A DNA stretch of 64,000 nt from Undaria pinnatifida (taxonomy: Eukaryota > Sar > Phaeophyceae > Laminariales > Alariaceae), in the NCBI GenBank assembly GCA_012845835.1, contig JABAKD010000001.1, positions 19,400,890-19,464,889 on the forward strand. The letters are read 5' to 3'. The notes below the pieces were generated by a model. That model was given only the letters and a program-made list of their open reading frames with translations. It searched no databases and was not told the origin of the DNA. Made by a program: the position numbers and the translations under genes. Below, piece after piece: positions 10,736 through 21,782 of this stretch (positions within the stretch are counted from its first letter, which is position 1; each line of letters begins with the position of its first letter).

Positions 10736-11484
10736 CAACTTAAGGTGTAGCTGTCCGATTTATCATGCATTGAACTTTAAAGTAATGCCAAGAGTTTAAT
10801 ACGAACATGGGATTAGGAAAGTCATGCTTTGACAAAAGAAAAAACGTATTATTATACAACAAAGAAGGCATAGGCGAAACAAACTATGTTAAATGCGCCC
10901 CGTCAAGTAAAAGTTGGCGTCTATCAAACAAAAATACCGAAAATAGTATCATGGAACCTGCGTCGCCTCTAGGCGAAACAAAGAGGCCTTGGCATTAATG
11001 AAGAGACTGCACTGCTGTCCGCGTGGCAATGGAGGTTCGAAGTCGACAGGATGCAAAGTCGGTTTGCATCAAACGTCGACATGAGGACATGTCAGCCGGC
11101 GAGGTTTTGGAAGAAGATTGCTTTGTTTGTTACGTGAAGGCTGTCGCATTGATTGGTCTGCGTGGTCGCGGGCGAGGAGGAAAACGTAGAAGAGGAGGGC
11201 GATCTCTTGTTGAGGCGGCGTTGTCTAAGATTGGTGCGGGGGTGGCTTTGATCGTACGGGAGGTTGGCGTAGCGCTTCTTCTCTGTTTTTTCTCGGGAAG
11301 GCGGGATATGTGTGTCTGCTGTCTTTTCTTCGTGGGGGCTTTCACGTTGTCGAAATTGGACGCGTCCCCTCAATGCATAATATCCGGAGTGTCTCTACCA
11401 TGAAGACTGCTGATAGTGTCGTGCGTATTTCCTAGAGACTGACATATTATTTACTGGTAGTAATAATAGTATACCTTTGCAACA
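10736..11484. other. No supported gene
   Basis: A 126-codon plus-strand frame (11023-11403) has an arginine/glycine-rich middle and a hydrophobic stretch near its end. It lacks splice support, a relative elsewhere in the window or a recognised motif. I regard it as unproven. Confidence 0.3.
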
Positions 11485-11838
11485 TTTTTTTTTCTTCATC
11501 CCATTTATTATCCCCGCACCACTCTCGCGCTCCCTCCCAGTAGTAACTCAGATCCGGGGTCAATAGCGGGCCCTCCTCCTCCCTCCCCACTTCGGCACGT
11601 GCTTTCATTTTTACCGCGAGGAGAATCCAGCATTTTCTTCCCCGTCGACTCGCGTCGAACCAACCCACGCTGCTAGGCGCTCCCAGCAGTTTGTTGATCC
11701 CTGTTTTTTTTTTTGAATTTTTGCAAATAAAGTCAAATCTCATCGTGGTGGGTGTCGAACTCAAGGACAACCAAACGTTAGTAGTATTCGAGGGTAAAAC
11801 CGCTATTATTAATAGACCACCGGGGCGGCCGGCTGCTG
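11485..11838 (-). mobile_element. tRNA-headed SINE, copy 1
   Basis: Read on the minus strand it opens with CGCCCCGGTGGTCTATTAAT, a degenerate pol III box A region. A box B-like GAGTTCGACACCC follows some 70 bases later. It then shares CGCCTAGCAGCGTGGGT, GACGGGGAAGAAAATGC and GACCCCGGATCTGAGTTA with copies near 17.4 and 56.1 kb, and ends ATAAATGGGATGAAGAAA in an A-rich tail. This architecture is that of a SINE mobilised by a LINE. Confidence 0.6.
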
Positions 11839-11841
11839 ACA

Positions 11842-12398
11842 AATGTTGAAAACAAAACAGATCTTTGCATAGAGATTACATTCCCTCCCCCATATTGTAT
11901 GATATTCCGATGGTTGACGCGATATGTATAGAATAAAGCGCCAAATACTCAAGTATCAGCGTACGCGGAGTTTTAGATATCATGAATAACGAACGACCGC
12001 GACGGCAGAGCACGGCAAAGCATAGCGCGTCGCTCTGCTGAGCTAGCGGTGCGGCTGCTGAGCTGAGCCGCAGGGCATCGCAGGGCACTGCACGGCGCTT
12101 CGTTGCTGTAAGCTATAGCGCTGCGATGGGGTGCTGGGCGGTGTCGAGCTGATGAGCCAAGCCCAGATCTCAGCCGCTGAATGAAGCTTCGTCAAGTACA
12201 AAACAAATGGTGCGAATCAAAGAAAAGCTAAAGCTGGACCGTTCCGCAACTAATGCACAGGCGGCAAATTAGCGGCAGTAGGAAGTTCAACTTACTAGAC
12301 AAAAAGGAAGAAAAAATCGCGAAAAAGTTCAAAATCGTGTTGGCAGAAAAACCGAGTTTGCAGGAAGCAGCTGAAAGGTCAAGAAACAGGCAATATTT
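11842..12398. other. No gene seen
   Basis: Contains a second copy of a short segment (near 11925-11980) also found at 8015-8075, and a GC-rich stretch at 12000-12130 with local repeats of GAGC and GCATCGCAGGGCA. The 5' part of a long frame continuing into R3 starts at 12253 and is not believed. Confidence 0.35.
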
Positions 12399-12401
12399 CA
12401 G

Positions 12402-12432
<31 letters not shown>

Positions 12433-12800
12433 CGTTCTCACATTAACTCGCATAATCAAGTCCGTGGTCACAGGACAGGCTCCAGTCACTCTGGAGCTCA
12501 GGAATACCCTAGGGAAAACACAAACCAAAGGTGGTACACGCATAAATCACAGCTGACGCGGTTCATGCCTCCACCAGAAACATATAAAAGTGAAATCGGG
12601 AGTCAGTCTACGATGTGCCAGGTCCATACCGGTACATACGTCTCATTACTCGCGCCTGGAAAAACCGACTATACCGCTTGCCAACCAAGAAAGACTACCA
12701 CGTATATATTACACGTGGTACCTATCACTACGCATGCGCACAACAGACGCAAGTCAATTGGAAAAAAAAAACAAAAAGAGAAAGGAAAGGAAATGGGTGC
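12399..12800 (+). repeat. Dispersed repeat R3, copy 1
   Basis: Starts with a GTT microsatellite, then TTCTCACATTAACTCGCATA, GGTCACAGGACAGGCTCC, ATAAATCACAGCTGACGCG, CGCGCCTGGAAAAACCGACT and CGCAAGTCAATTGGAAAA. It is present in inverted orientation at 46570-47262. A 239-codon frame crosses it but is driven partly by the GTT run. Confidence 0.75.
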
Positions 12801-13181
12801 ATGGGGCCAAGCAAAAGAAAGAAGAAGAAATTTTGGGGGGTCTACTGGCGAGTCTTGCCACCAGCACGACGATGCCACGTGGTTTTTCGACGATCTACAG
12901 CAGTACTACGAACGACTTTCGATACACGCACCGAAGCACGGACTACCGGCGAAATACGCGATCGACAGCTGACCGTGGTTGTCACGTGCGTGTCTCTGTG
13001 TTGGGGGCCCCTGTGCGCTACCTCTTGTTGGCTCTTGCTTGGGTAAAACATGCGGTGTGCTCGATGGTCTCACGACACCAGAATCAGAACGTCCGCTCGT
13101 ACGACGTATCATTCTTACAGGAAATAATGTAATACCTGGTATTTTTTTCTCATCAATTTGAACATAAAGCGGTTGTTATAT
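12801..13181. other. No gene seen
   Basis: Three overlapping frames on both strands cross this segment, all without motifs. Nothing supports a gene. One TACCTGGTA site lies at 13133-13141. Confidence 0.35.
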
Positions 13182-13397
13182 ATTGGACAGAGTGATGCGT
13201 GTACGACTAAACTTGCCAACGGCACTCGTACTGCACTTTGAGCTATCTGCTGTGGTTCTGGTTGCTACTAGTTGCTGCTGTATGTGCTAGACGTTTCGCC
13301 CTTCGGCTACTGCTGCTGCACCTGATGTTGTGTGTTTGCCAATGCCGTCAGTTGGCGTTCATGCTCGTCGTACATACTGCTGTTCTCACCCAGTACG
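13182..13397 (+). repeat. Direct repeat R5, unit 1
   Basis: About 216 bases nearly identical to 13649-13868: ATTGGACAGAGTGATGCGTG, CTTTGAGCTATCTGCTGTGG, CCTTCGGCTACTGCTGCTGC and CATGCTCGTCGTACATACTG. The high identity and 467-base spacing indicate a recent tandem duplication. Similar short hydrophobic frames in the two units follow from that identity. Confidence 0.85.
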
Positions 13398-13648
13398 TAC
13401 GGGTTTCCTCGTACCTCGACGGCACGACGACGAGCTCAAAACAGAAGGGAGGTGACATGAAATGGCATGAACAATGGCCACATAGAGGCGAGCACAGCGG
13501 GATAGTTCGCTGCGAATCAACCGCACTCGTTCATGCCTACAGCAGAGGCTGCCTGGAGTGTCAGCCGTGCTAAAGCCAAGGCCAAAGGCCGAAGAGACGG
13601 CCCTTCTGCCTGCTTAGTTTTGTCTCGAGATGCCGTTATATATAGACT

Positions 13649-13868
13649 ATTGGACAGAGTGATGCGTGTACGACTAAACTTGCCAACTGCACTCGTACTG
13701 CACTTTGAGCTATCTGCTGTGGTTCTGGTTGCTACTAGTTGCTGCAGTATGTGCTAGAAGTTTTGCCCTTCGGCTACTGCTGCTGCACCTGATGTTGTGT
13801 GTTTGCCAATGCCGTCAATTAATTGGCGTTCATGCTCGTCGTACATACTGCTGTTCTCACCCGGTACG
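13649..13868 (+). repeat. Direct repeat R5, unit 2
   Basis: Second unit of the 216-base duplication; it differs from the first by a few substitutions and an extra AATT. It runs directly into the second R4 copy. Confidence 0.85.
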
Positions 13869-14200
13869 CAAAATTCCAAACATTATCACGTACCGTTTGG
13901 AAATGATGCCAATTTTGTAAATCATTCAGGCGTTGCAGCCATTAAGATTCAACAATTTTTCCAAAATTCCTCCTCGACACTCGCCCCTCTCGCTCGGCAC
14001 CCGTCCGCGTTCACGTCGATGTGCGGAACGGACACGGCAGGGCGAGGGGCGTTGGAGCCGCCCCCCGAAGGCGGCGCTCGAACCAAGCCATATTCGACCG
14101 AGAATTCCAGTTCCGCGAATCGCATACTTAGGCCGAGACAAAAAACTCCGGACCAAAGTCCATGATACCAAGGAATGGCTCTATATTCAAGGAAGGATTT
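13868..14200 (+). repeat. Direct repeat R4, copy 2
   Basis: Matches 10327-10660 with the GC-rich core almost unchanged and the AT-richer flanks diverged. It lacks the 14-bp hairpin that directly follows copy 1. Confidence 0.7.
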
Positions 14201-14217
14201 TATATATGTTTATATAT

Positions 14218-14279
14218 GGGTAAATGTTTCTCAATGGGAGGTTCTTACTCTTTTGAAATGTTTTGTCCACTATAATAAT
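14218..14279 (+). repeat. Direct repeat flanking G-tract copy B, left
   Basis: About 62 bases sharing TTTCTCAATGGGAGG, CTACTCTTTTGAAATGTTTT-like sequence and CCACTATAATAA with 15509-15572. The two lie just outside the G-tract element at 14290-15480. Confidence 0.75.
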
Positions 14280-14289
14280 TGGTGTTCGA

Positions 14290-15480
14290 TATTATAAAAA
14301 TACAAAAACATTTCAGCTGTGAGATCGGATGTTTTCGAAACCCATCTTTGCAAGCTGTGTGTGATACTCCGATCGCGTGTATTACGGGTTGTGTGTCCTC
14401 ATTAAGGATATAGGTCGGCGACTCCCCTTGCAACTACAGTGTAGCTATTAGGGTCACAGGGTGATGTTAGTCAGTCTGTGCGCGGAAACTATAACACCCG
14501 TTTCTGAGGGGGACAAAATCTGACAGCTGTGGAAGGAAATGCATCAGTTTATCAAGTGAATCCTGTAAGTCGAATAACCGGTGAGGGGAGGGCGGAGTTT
14601 TGAAGGACGTGGGCACCTGGTTTTGATCAAAAGGGAGCGGGGGTGGGGGGGGGAAGGGGGGGGGGGGGGGGGGGCAGCTCAATTTGTGCGTGGGAACTAT
14701 AAATCCTTTAAGGGGATAAATCTGACGGTTTTGGAAAGAATGCACCAGTTTGTCATTGGGGGGGGCGGGGGGGCGGGACGGGCGGGGCAGCTCAATCTGT
14801 GCGTGGAACCCATACATCCTTTAAGGGGACAAAGGTGACGGATTTGGAAAGAATGCACCAGCTTATCATGTATATACTGTAAGTCGCACAACCAGTGAGT
14901 AGACGGCGAAGTGTTCGAGGGGATGGGGGTTGGGTGGTGGGGTGGGGATGGGGGGGTGGGGGAGGGGGGGGGAGGTTGGGAGGGGGGGGGGGCGAAATGG
15001 CTTTAGGTCGCATAGATGTAGGGGTTCGCTATACGCGTGGTGCTAGGTCTAGGCGATGCTGCGGGTGGTGGGGAAGGAGGGGGCGTTGGGGGCGGGGGGG
15101 GGGAATTGCAGCAGCGGCATGGATGGCTCTAGAAAGAAAATGAGGTTATATCCAGTGCGTGGAAGTGTTTATTACTCTGGCGGATTTCGATATTTAGTAG
15201 GGCGTTTGAGCAATAGAAAGCGGGTAGAAATAAAGGGGGGGGGGGGGGGGGGAGGGGGTTTTAAGAGGTTTAGGTCACATACGATAAAATATTTAAATAT
15301 ACTCTAGCTGTGAGATTAAGGATTTGGTCGAAACTCATCTTTGCAAGATTGTGTGTGATACTCCGATCGCGCGTATTAATCATCTATGTAGGGGCTTGCC
15401 ATACGTGTGGTGCTAGGTCTATGCGATCGTGCGGGTGGTGGGGAAGGAGGGGGCGTTGGAGGGAGGGGGGGGGGTGAATG
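14290..15480 (+). mobile_element. G-tract element, copy B
   Basis: Complete head (TGTGAGATCGGATG, CATCTTTGCAAGCTGTGTG, GATCGCGTGTATTACG), blocks sharing GGAACTATAAATCC and AGGGGATAAATCTGACGG between G-runs, then the tail (GTGGTGCTAGGTCTAGGCGA, GCATGGATGGCTCTAGAAAG, GGCGGATTTCGATATTTAG). After the tail, a second partial head near 15308 joins directly to another tail start (GTAGGGGCTTGCCATACG), so this copy is partly tandem. All ORFs inside are G-run artefacts. Confidence 0.7.
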
Positions 15481-15508
15481 AAAACTATGACTTGGTGTGC
15501 GATAATAT

Positions 15509-15572
15509 GGGTAAGTTGTTTCTCAATGGGAGGGGTCCTACTCTTTTGAAATGTTTTTCTCCACTATAATAA
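15509..15572 (+). repeat. Direct repeat flanking G-tract copy B, right
   Basis: Right-hand member of the pair with 14218-14279. It differs from the left one by a handful of bases and small indels. Confidence 0.75.
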
Positions 15573-15691
15573 CTCGTTTAGGTATTTTTACTTTAGGTGG
15601 GGAATTTTGAACTAGATCTAACATCATATCTATTTCATAAACTTATTTCTGTAGTTTCCACTATACTACTCTATCATATGTATTGTAGATG

Positions 15692-16171
15692 GTTTGCGGA
15701 TGGATGGCTTGGTCAGGGTTGTTGGTACTTGTGGTTAAATGCGCAGCTAAGTTTTCACTAGCTGGGGGTGGTCTTATTATTTTGTTTTTTGCACTATAAT
15801 GGCGAGTTTTGGTATACATCTGGAGTAAGACAATAATAATGATCTAGTAGATCATGTAAGAGTCCCACCTAAAATACGGGAGTCTGTGAGATCGAACCCA
15901 CGGTTACAAATTGATACGCTTTCACCCTAACATTTTAGCTACAGATAGATATCATGTACGCGTGAAGACGAATTATGTTTTATAAATGACCCTATTTCCG
16001 CCGTTTGCGGATGGATGGCTTGGACAGGGTTGTTGGTACCTGTGGTCAAGTGCGCAGGTAATTTTTCTCTACCTGGGGGTGGTCTTATTATTTTGTTTCT
16101 TGCACTATAATGGTGGATTTTGGTATACATCTGGAGTATGAAGACAGTAATAGTGATCTAATAGATATGAG
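15692..16171 (+). repeat. 321-bp tandem pair with tRNA-like core
   Basis: Two units start at 15692 and 16013 with GTTTGCGGATGGATGGCTTG and share GGGTTGTTGGTAC, CTGGGGGTGGTCTTATTATT, TGCACTATAATGG and GGTATACATCTGGAGTA. The tRNA-like sequence lies in the interval between the conserved parts. Confidence 0.8.
15881..15947 (-). other. tRNA-like sequence (tRNA pseudogene or SINE head)
   Basis: On the minus strand, TAGCTAAAATG fits the pol III box A consensus. GGTTCGATCTC is close to box B. A short terminal stem TCTGT/ACAGA encloses both. The T stem GTGGG/CTCAC forms with one wobble, but its loop is one base short. I cannot place a convincing anticodon arm, so this is not called a functional tRNA. 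Confidence 0.45.
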
Positions 16172-17353
16172 AAATTGACAAAATCAGGTACACCCGGGTG
16201 GTTTCTGAACAAAATCGGGTACCTTTTTTTCGCGACGGGGCGCGCTCACGCACGTCTGCAAAATGCCTCCAAATCGCCTTCTGGCGCCCGAACCCACTGT
16301 GCCTAGTGTACGCGCAGCACCCCAAAACCGTTTTTTCGGCGTTCGAACCCTCAAAACAGCGCCAATGACGGCCCCCAAATAGTGTGTAGAAGCTCCCGTA
16401 AGCAGCAGTAGATTTCTTGATCAGCCGTCCTCAGTGATGATGATCGTGAGTCCGTGCTGCCGCTCTCCTTGTTTACGCGTGCGAGGGTCGAAACCTATTG
16501 AGGCTCAAACCTATTGATTTACTCTTTGAAGCTCTCGAGGCTCATAACCTATTGATTATAACCTATTGAACTTAGGTGACATGTGGCGTGTATCAGCTCT
16601 TGGCTGGTGTACGCTCGTAGACTCGCTTTCGGATGACCCGATGAAGACACAGCCTATAATATATGATTTGAGGCAAACGAAGGCCACGGTTAGGTGAGCC
16701 TGTAAGAGCAGAGAGCTCGAGCAGAGAAGATGCTGTTCGGCGACCCCAGACCGATATGTTGATTGATGATTAATTTGCTCAGCAGATGAGAGCTGATGGT
16801 GAGCAAAAAAGGAGCGATCGAGGTGGACTGGCTATCACCTGATCGAGACGGCACAATGCGTATGCTACGGACAGATGTACTCTACGGGTAGTTGTCTGAT
16901 CCATCTACAGCAAGGTTTCTTGAGGCTTGCTCGTGGTCTACCATACCTATGGCAATGTTCCCTGAGGTTTGCTTCTTGGAGCTTAGCTACGTCAACGTCC
17001 CGACCCTTAACCTAAAATCATATTCCATGAACGTTGCTATACGTACCAGACCAGGTACGTTCCGCCGCATTTATTTGATAGCACCGCATTGTTCGTACGT
17101 ACTACACGTACCAGCTTTTGGATATGATTAATCAGTAGACGGCTGTGCATCATGTATCCAAGATATTACTGCAGAAACTTGTGCTTGCTACGTACTGCAT
17201 CGATAAACGACAACACTCAGACTTATTATAACTGCCTGTTGTACGAACAACTCGCGATGTATACCAGATGGCTTCTAAGTGTTATCAAGTAACGACATGA
17301 TGGTTACTGACAAGTAGCATCTCTAATACCCACCGGGGCAGTGAGTGATATAG
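16172..17353. other. No gene seen; GC-rich and short-repeat stretches
   Basis: Bases 16184-16378 are GC-rich with a 64-codon minus-strand frame of unknown worth. Bases 16490-16570 hold five copies of AACCTATTGA. The remainder lacks recognisable features. Confidence 0.35.
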
Positions 17354-17710
17354 AGCCGGTCGCCCCGGTGGTCTAGTGAGGTTACACTCGAATGCTACTA
17401 CTATTAATACTGGCGTTGGTCCTTGAGTAAAAAAACTACCGTTGTGAGCTTTGTTGGCTTATTTATTTGCATAAATAAATGTGAAAAAGGATCGACTAAC
17501 TGCTGAAATCGCCTAGCAGCGTGGGTGGGTACAAATCGACACGAATCGACGAGGGAAGAAAATGCGATTTTTCTCGCGATAAAGATTAGGGCAGGTACGG
17601 TAGTGGGGAGGGGGAGGGAAGCCCGCTATATGACCCCGGATCTGAGTTATACTACTGGGAGGGCAAGAGTAATGCGCGCATCACAATAAATGGGATGGTA
17701 AAAAGAAACG
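17354..17710 (+). mobile_element. tRNA-headed SINE, copy 2
   Basis: Opens with CCGGTCGCCCCGGTGGTCTA (box A region), then CGCCTAGCAGCGTGGGTGGG, CGACGAGGGAAGAAAATGCG, GACCCCGGATCTGAGTTATA and ATAAATGGGATGGTAAAAAG. Box B is degraded here. The order and the A-rich 3' end match copies 1 and 3. Confidence 0.6.
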
Positions 17711-18779
17711 AAGTGAAGTGTATTATTAGACTACTGCTGCTGTAATAATACGATACCCAAGCAAGTTGCACCGATCGACTCGATCTGGACTGACTGCTGT
17801 ATTATGTAATTGATCCATGTACAACTTCTTTAATCACATGCAGCGGACATGGTCAGTCGCCTTACTGGCCCCGGATGCTTGATTGAGTAAAACTATCATA
17901 AGAACGCACTCGACACGTTTCGTCGCCAGACTTAAGGGTCAGTCGGCGTGTGCTCCGATTTATCTGATCGAAATCTGATGAATGAATGTAGTGGTACCCG
18001 AGTGGGGGATGCGTGGTTGGTTGATGTTGGGAAGCGTGCTCCTCATTGGTTCCAGTATCTGTATTGGTCTCTCCGCATGGCTCGCTGGATAGACCCAATA
18101 GCTTATATGCATTATTTGCCTAAATTAAAGAGGATACTAAAAGACAGACATAATAGCGCTAGGCACGGTAGTGCGGGGTAACGCAGGAAACGCAGGGTAG
18201 AGATGGTAGAGCAGGTAGAGCAGGTAGTGACATGTGGGCGTCCTGCTTGTCTCATCATCGTCACCTACATTTTGGCCCATCTATGATGGCCTTGACGTGA
18301 ATGTGACATCTAATGTCACGTGGTTTCACATCAACCATGACATGTGTTTCACGTCGAATCTATAAACTATCCCTCTACGAAGGGCACTCCATTACATTAG
18401 GCCACCCTGAATAGTCGTAGATGCAGATCACCTGGCAATCAAAGGATTTCAACAAAACATCTAGAATTGGAAAGGGGATCAAAGAGCGGCTATTCGAAAC
18501 AACGAAAATGAGGCTACAGATTCCCCACACTCGTGATTATGAGGCTTAAATGCCTCATTTCTAGATATTACACCCCTACGATGGAGCTCACAAACCGTGA
18601 GAGCTCAAGAAAAGGCATGTACCTACGGCATACCAGTAGCACTCGGCCAACTAAAGCACAATGGCGCGGCCACTGAGCGCAAAGATGCGAAGGCAGCCAA
18701 AGAAGAACGTATAGACGCGGAAACAATGTCAAGAGAAAAGGAACAATGTGTCACGCTGTGAATGCCAGAAAAATTTTAC
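17711..18779. other. No gene seen; LTR-like patch not resolved
   Basis: Bases 18260-18420 include several CACGT/ACGTG words around ATGACATGTG and a TATAAA box-like sequence, which could be promoter or LTR sequence, but no partner repeat is in the window. A short hairpin, ATGAGGC-TTAAAT-GCCTCAT, lies near 18539. Frames at 17862-18181 on both strands have no motif. Confidence 0.3.
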
Positions 18780-20040
18780 TGCCAATCGTAGTGCCGAAGG
18801 GGTGGACGGTTTGGTCCATTTGCCGAAAGACAAAGAGAAAGCAAGGAATACTGCCTAAAAAGAGGAACGTCAGAGTCCGCTACGTTGGACAGGAAAGCTG
18901 ACGTGGGCCATCTGTTTGTACGGTGAAAGAGAAACAATCAGACGCGAGGAAGTACGCAAGCGTCGGGCCATTATTGGTCGAAAGGCAGAAGAGAAAGAGC
19001 CTGAAACGAGAGAAAACAAAGAACACTGCCTAAAATAATGTCAGGGTCCGCAAGGTTGGACCTGAAAGGCTGACGTGGGACCATTGGTCGAAGGCAAAAC
19101 TATAAAGAACCAGTACGCTGAGGTGTAACGGAAGCACAGGGGCCGTAATGTGGGACCTGGAGGCTTGCATAAGGCCCTTGGTCGAACTGTAGAACGGGAA
19201 ACCGAGGCCACCAAAACAAATAAATCGCGAAAACAGAGAAAGACACCACCTAAACAGTGACACAGACAACACCAAAATGGTGGTACTGGAGGCGTGTGTG
19301 ATACGCCGGAAAGCTGAACCGGGGGGCAACAGTGGAGTACCTTAGAAGAAGCTGTCTGGATACAGTACCAGAAAAACGGGAAGGGATAAGTGGTGAGGTC
19401 ACCTAGCCAAAGCAATACGCAAACAAGGACGAAACTGACACGTAGACACAGAAACGGAAGTACTATCGGAAGCCGGAAAGAGAGTCGACTTATGACAACT
19501 TGAGAGGCTAACTAATAACGGGAACAATGCCAGCAAACGTAGCGAGGCTATTCAACCATACAAAAGCACGCCATCATGGGATCAAACGAAAATACTCGTT
19601 CAGTTCGAAGCAGCGCTGGAAGTGTCTAGCTCTAGAATGAATGTAGGGAACAGAGAAGACAGTACGAATAAAGCCGCAGCTAGGTACTATACGTCGGGAA
19701 CACGGGGTCGCTAACGTGGAGCAACCGTAAAAAGGTAACCGAGAAATACACGGCGAAAGGAAGTAGAAAAATCGTGTCACAGCAATGTACTGCAGCCTGA
19801 CAAAAAAAGGAGGATCCATAGCAAGGGACCTTGAAAGGCTACTTTAAGAAAACGAGCCACACTAGTGTGCGTAGCGAAGGCATTCTTCCGAAACGATTTC
19901 GCCGAAACACAACACGAAAGGGGGTCAACATGGAAAACCTAAATGGGCTTCGAAGCCAACAGGGGTCAAAACGTGGGACCGTGCGACAAGTACGCCAACA
20001 AGCCAAGAGAAAAACGGGGGCCAAGAGGGACGGCCTGTGA
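18780..20040. repeat. Degenerate purine-rich tandem array
   Basis: Units of roughly 100-130 bases recur with GTTGGAC(C/A)(T/G)G, AAGCTGACGTGGG, CCATT(T)GGTCGAA and GAGAAAG(A/C). They are recognisable near 18800, 18890, 18990, 19055, 19150 and 19280, and fade toward 20000. Minus-strand frames rich in Ser, Phe and Leu follow from the purine bias. Function unknown. Confidence 0.5.
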
Positions 20041-21089
20041 ACTGGACGGTTAGGACGGGCTGTAAAGCCATAATTAAGGCCGGTCGTGTGGTTTAACCCT
20101 ATGGGCAGCTATGCCGAAAAGAAACAAGAAAAAGTGGTCGGCTCGGAATCGGATTCACTTAAAAAACGGTAGCTATTAATAGTAGTCATGTGGTAGTACA
20201 TTATTATGATTGTTAGTTTATTATGTCGAACTCTTGGCATTACCTTACATACTGTACGCGCGAACTATGATTATTGTGGTGACTTTTTTACTCTACCAAG
20301 TATTGACTCGAACAATTCGAAGTGCTGCCCTGCCCTAGCTACCCGAAGCATGGGTGCCGGCAACCCATGCAAAGCCCTTGTGCTGCGCTACGATTAATAC
20401 CAGCACACAGGAGAGCCTGTGCTCCACCCCCCTACACCTCGCGAGAAGAGCAGTAGTATTACTATATATCGTTTTTTTACAAAGTGTCATGGAGGATGAA
20501 CAACCACCGTTTACGGGAATAGATCGATATAAGAGTTATGGAAAGGGGGAAGGGGGGGGGGCGGTGGGGGGGGGGGGGTATTTTCGTGGATAAGTGGAAA
20601 CGTAGTCACGTAAGCATAGCCGTAGACATTAGAGCCTGAGAGCGTAATGCAACGTCGAGGCGTCTACATTTGGATGTGTGTGGGTTGGGAAACGGGTACA
20701 TATGAATGTGGAAGTGAGTATGGACTGTGCATGTCGAGTACTGGGTATTTGTAAGGGGTATATAAGCATGGAAGTGTTCAACCTACTTCGTAGGTTACAA
20801 CGTCTTTATTAACATCTGAGGATTACAAAAACGTTTTCACAAACAACATTGTTATGTATGGATTAATTTGTCTTCTCGACGACGTCGAATTGGGGAATGT
20901 TAATTATAACCAAGTTTCTCTCAACTATACCAACGCAAAACATACATCATGACGTACATATCAAACACACTACCTAGAAACGAATATTTCAGGAAATAAA
21001 AAACGCCAAAACCCTGCCAAAACATGGTATGTCCACGGAAACACGAAACGTTACTGAGTCCAATCACGCCTGAATGCATCTCGCACTTT
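20041..21089. other. No gene seen; second hairpin inside
   Basis: Contains the hairpin at 20348-20370, a G-rich stretch at 20545-20580 and an AT-rich remainder. No coding segment is supported. Confidence 0.35.
20318..20382 (-). repeat. Inverted copy of the hairpin block
   Basis: Inverted match to 10665-10735: CGAAGTGCTGCCCTGCCCTA, ACCCGAAGCATGGG and AGCCCTTGT. The hairpin here is GCATGGGT (20348-20355), loop GCCGGCA, ACCCATGC (20363-20370). The C:G pair at stem position 8 of copy 1 is T:A here, and the inner stem of copy 1 has been lost. Confidence 0.75.
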
Positions 21090-21602
21090 CCTTCAAACGA
21101 CCCACATCGAAATCCGCCAGAGGATTGAACACTTCCACGTGCTGGAGATCCCGCTGCTGCTGCAATTCACCCCTTCCCCCCTCCCCCGCCCCCTCCCCCC
21201 CACCCCCCTCCCCCCCCCTCACCCCCTCTTCCCTCACCAGATAATGGACTTCAGACTTCATTTCATAAACTGATGCATTACCTTCCACGAATTTCATAGT
21301 TTCCGTCCACAGACTGACTAACGTCACCCTGTTGACCCGATAGCTACACTGTAGTTGCAAGTGGAGTCGCCGAAACATCCCCAAACCTCCCACAACTCAT
21401 CACATGTCCCCCACCCACATGGCGGGATACTCAATAAGCAGACTACCTACACATACCAACGCTTTCCTGTGAAATTCCCCCCCCCCCCCCCCCCCCCCCC
21501 CCTTCCCCCCCCCCCCCCCCCCCCCTTTTTCTTAAACCTAACCTCACTCCGTATTTCGATTCAACCCACACTGTAGCGAAATCAATAATACACACATAGC
21601 CG

Positions 21603-21659
21603 AACTATGAAGAGTAACGGTATCATAAGTGCATTATGATACCGCTACAACCCATAGTT
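21603..21659. other. Hairpin within inverted-repeat arm
   Basis: Inner stem CGGTATCATAA (21618-21628) and TTATGATACCG (21634-21644) is perfect with loop GTGCA. An outer stem, AACTATG (21603-21609) and CATAGTT (21653-21659), is also perfect. The right-arm version near 27360-27410 keeps most of the pairing. Confidence 0.85.
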
Positions 21660-21782
21660 GTCAAGGCTGGTTTGCATGTCTATCTTCAGGGATAAATATG
21701 CATTTAACCATACTTGACAAAAGCCGCGAGGGGGAACGTTGAAATTCCCAAACGTCCCTCGCAACTTCGTTTTAGGCCCCCC

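Noticed and set aside
11023-11403. 126-codon ORF on the plus strand
   Set aside because: No motif, no splice sites, no homologous segment in the window; composition shifts abruptly along it.
12253-12972. 239-codon ORF with polycysteine
   Set aside because: It crosses a GTT microsatellite and repeat R3. The inverted R3 copy does not keep the full frame.
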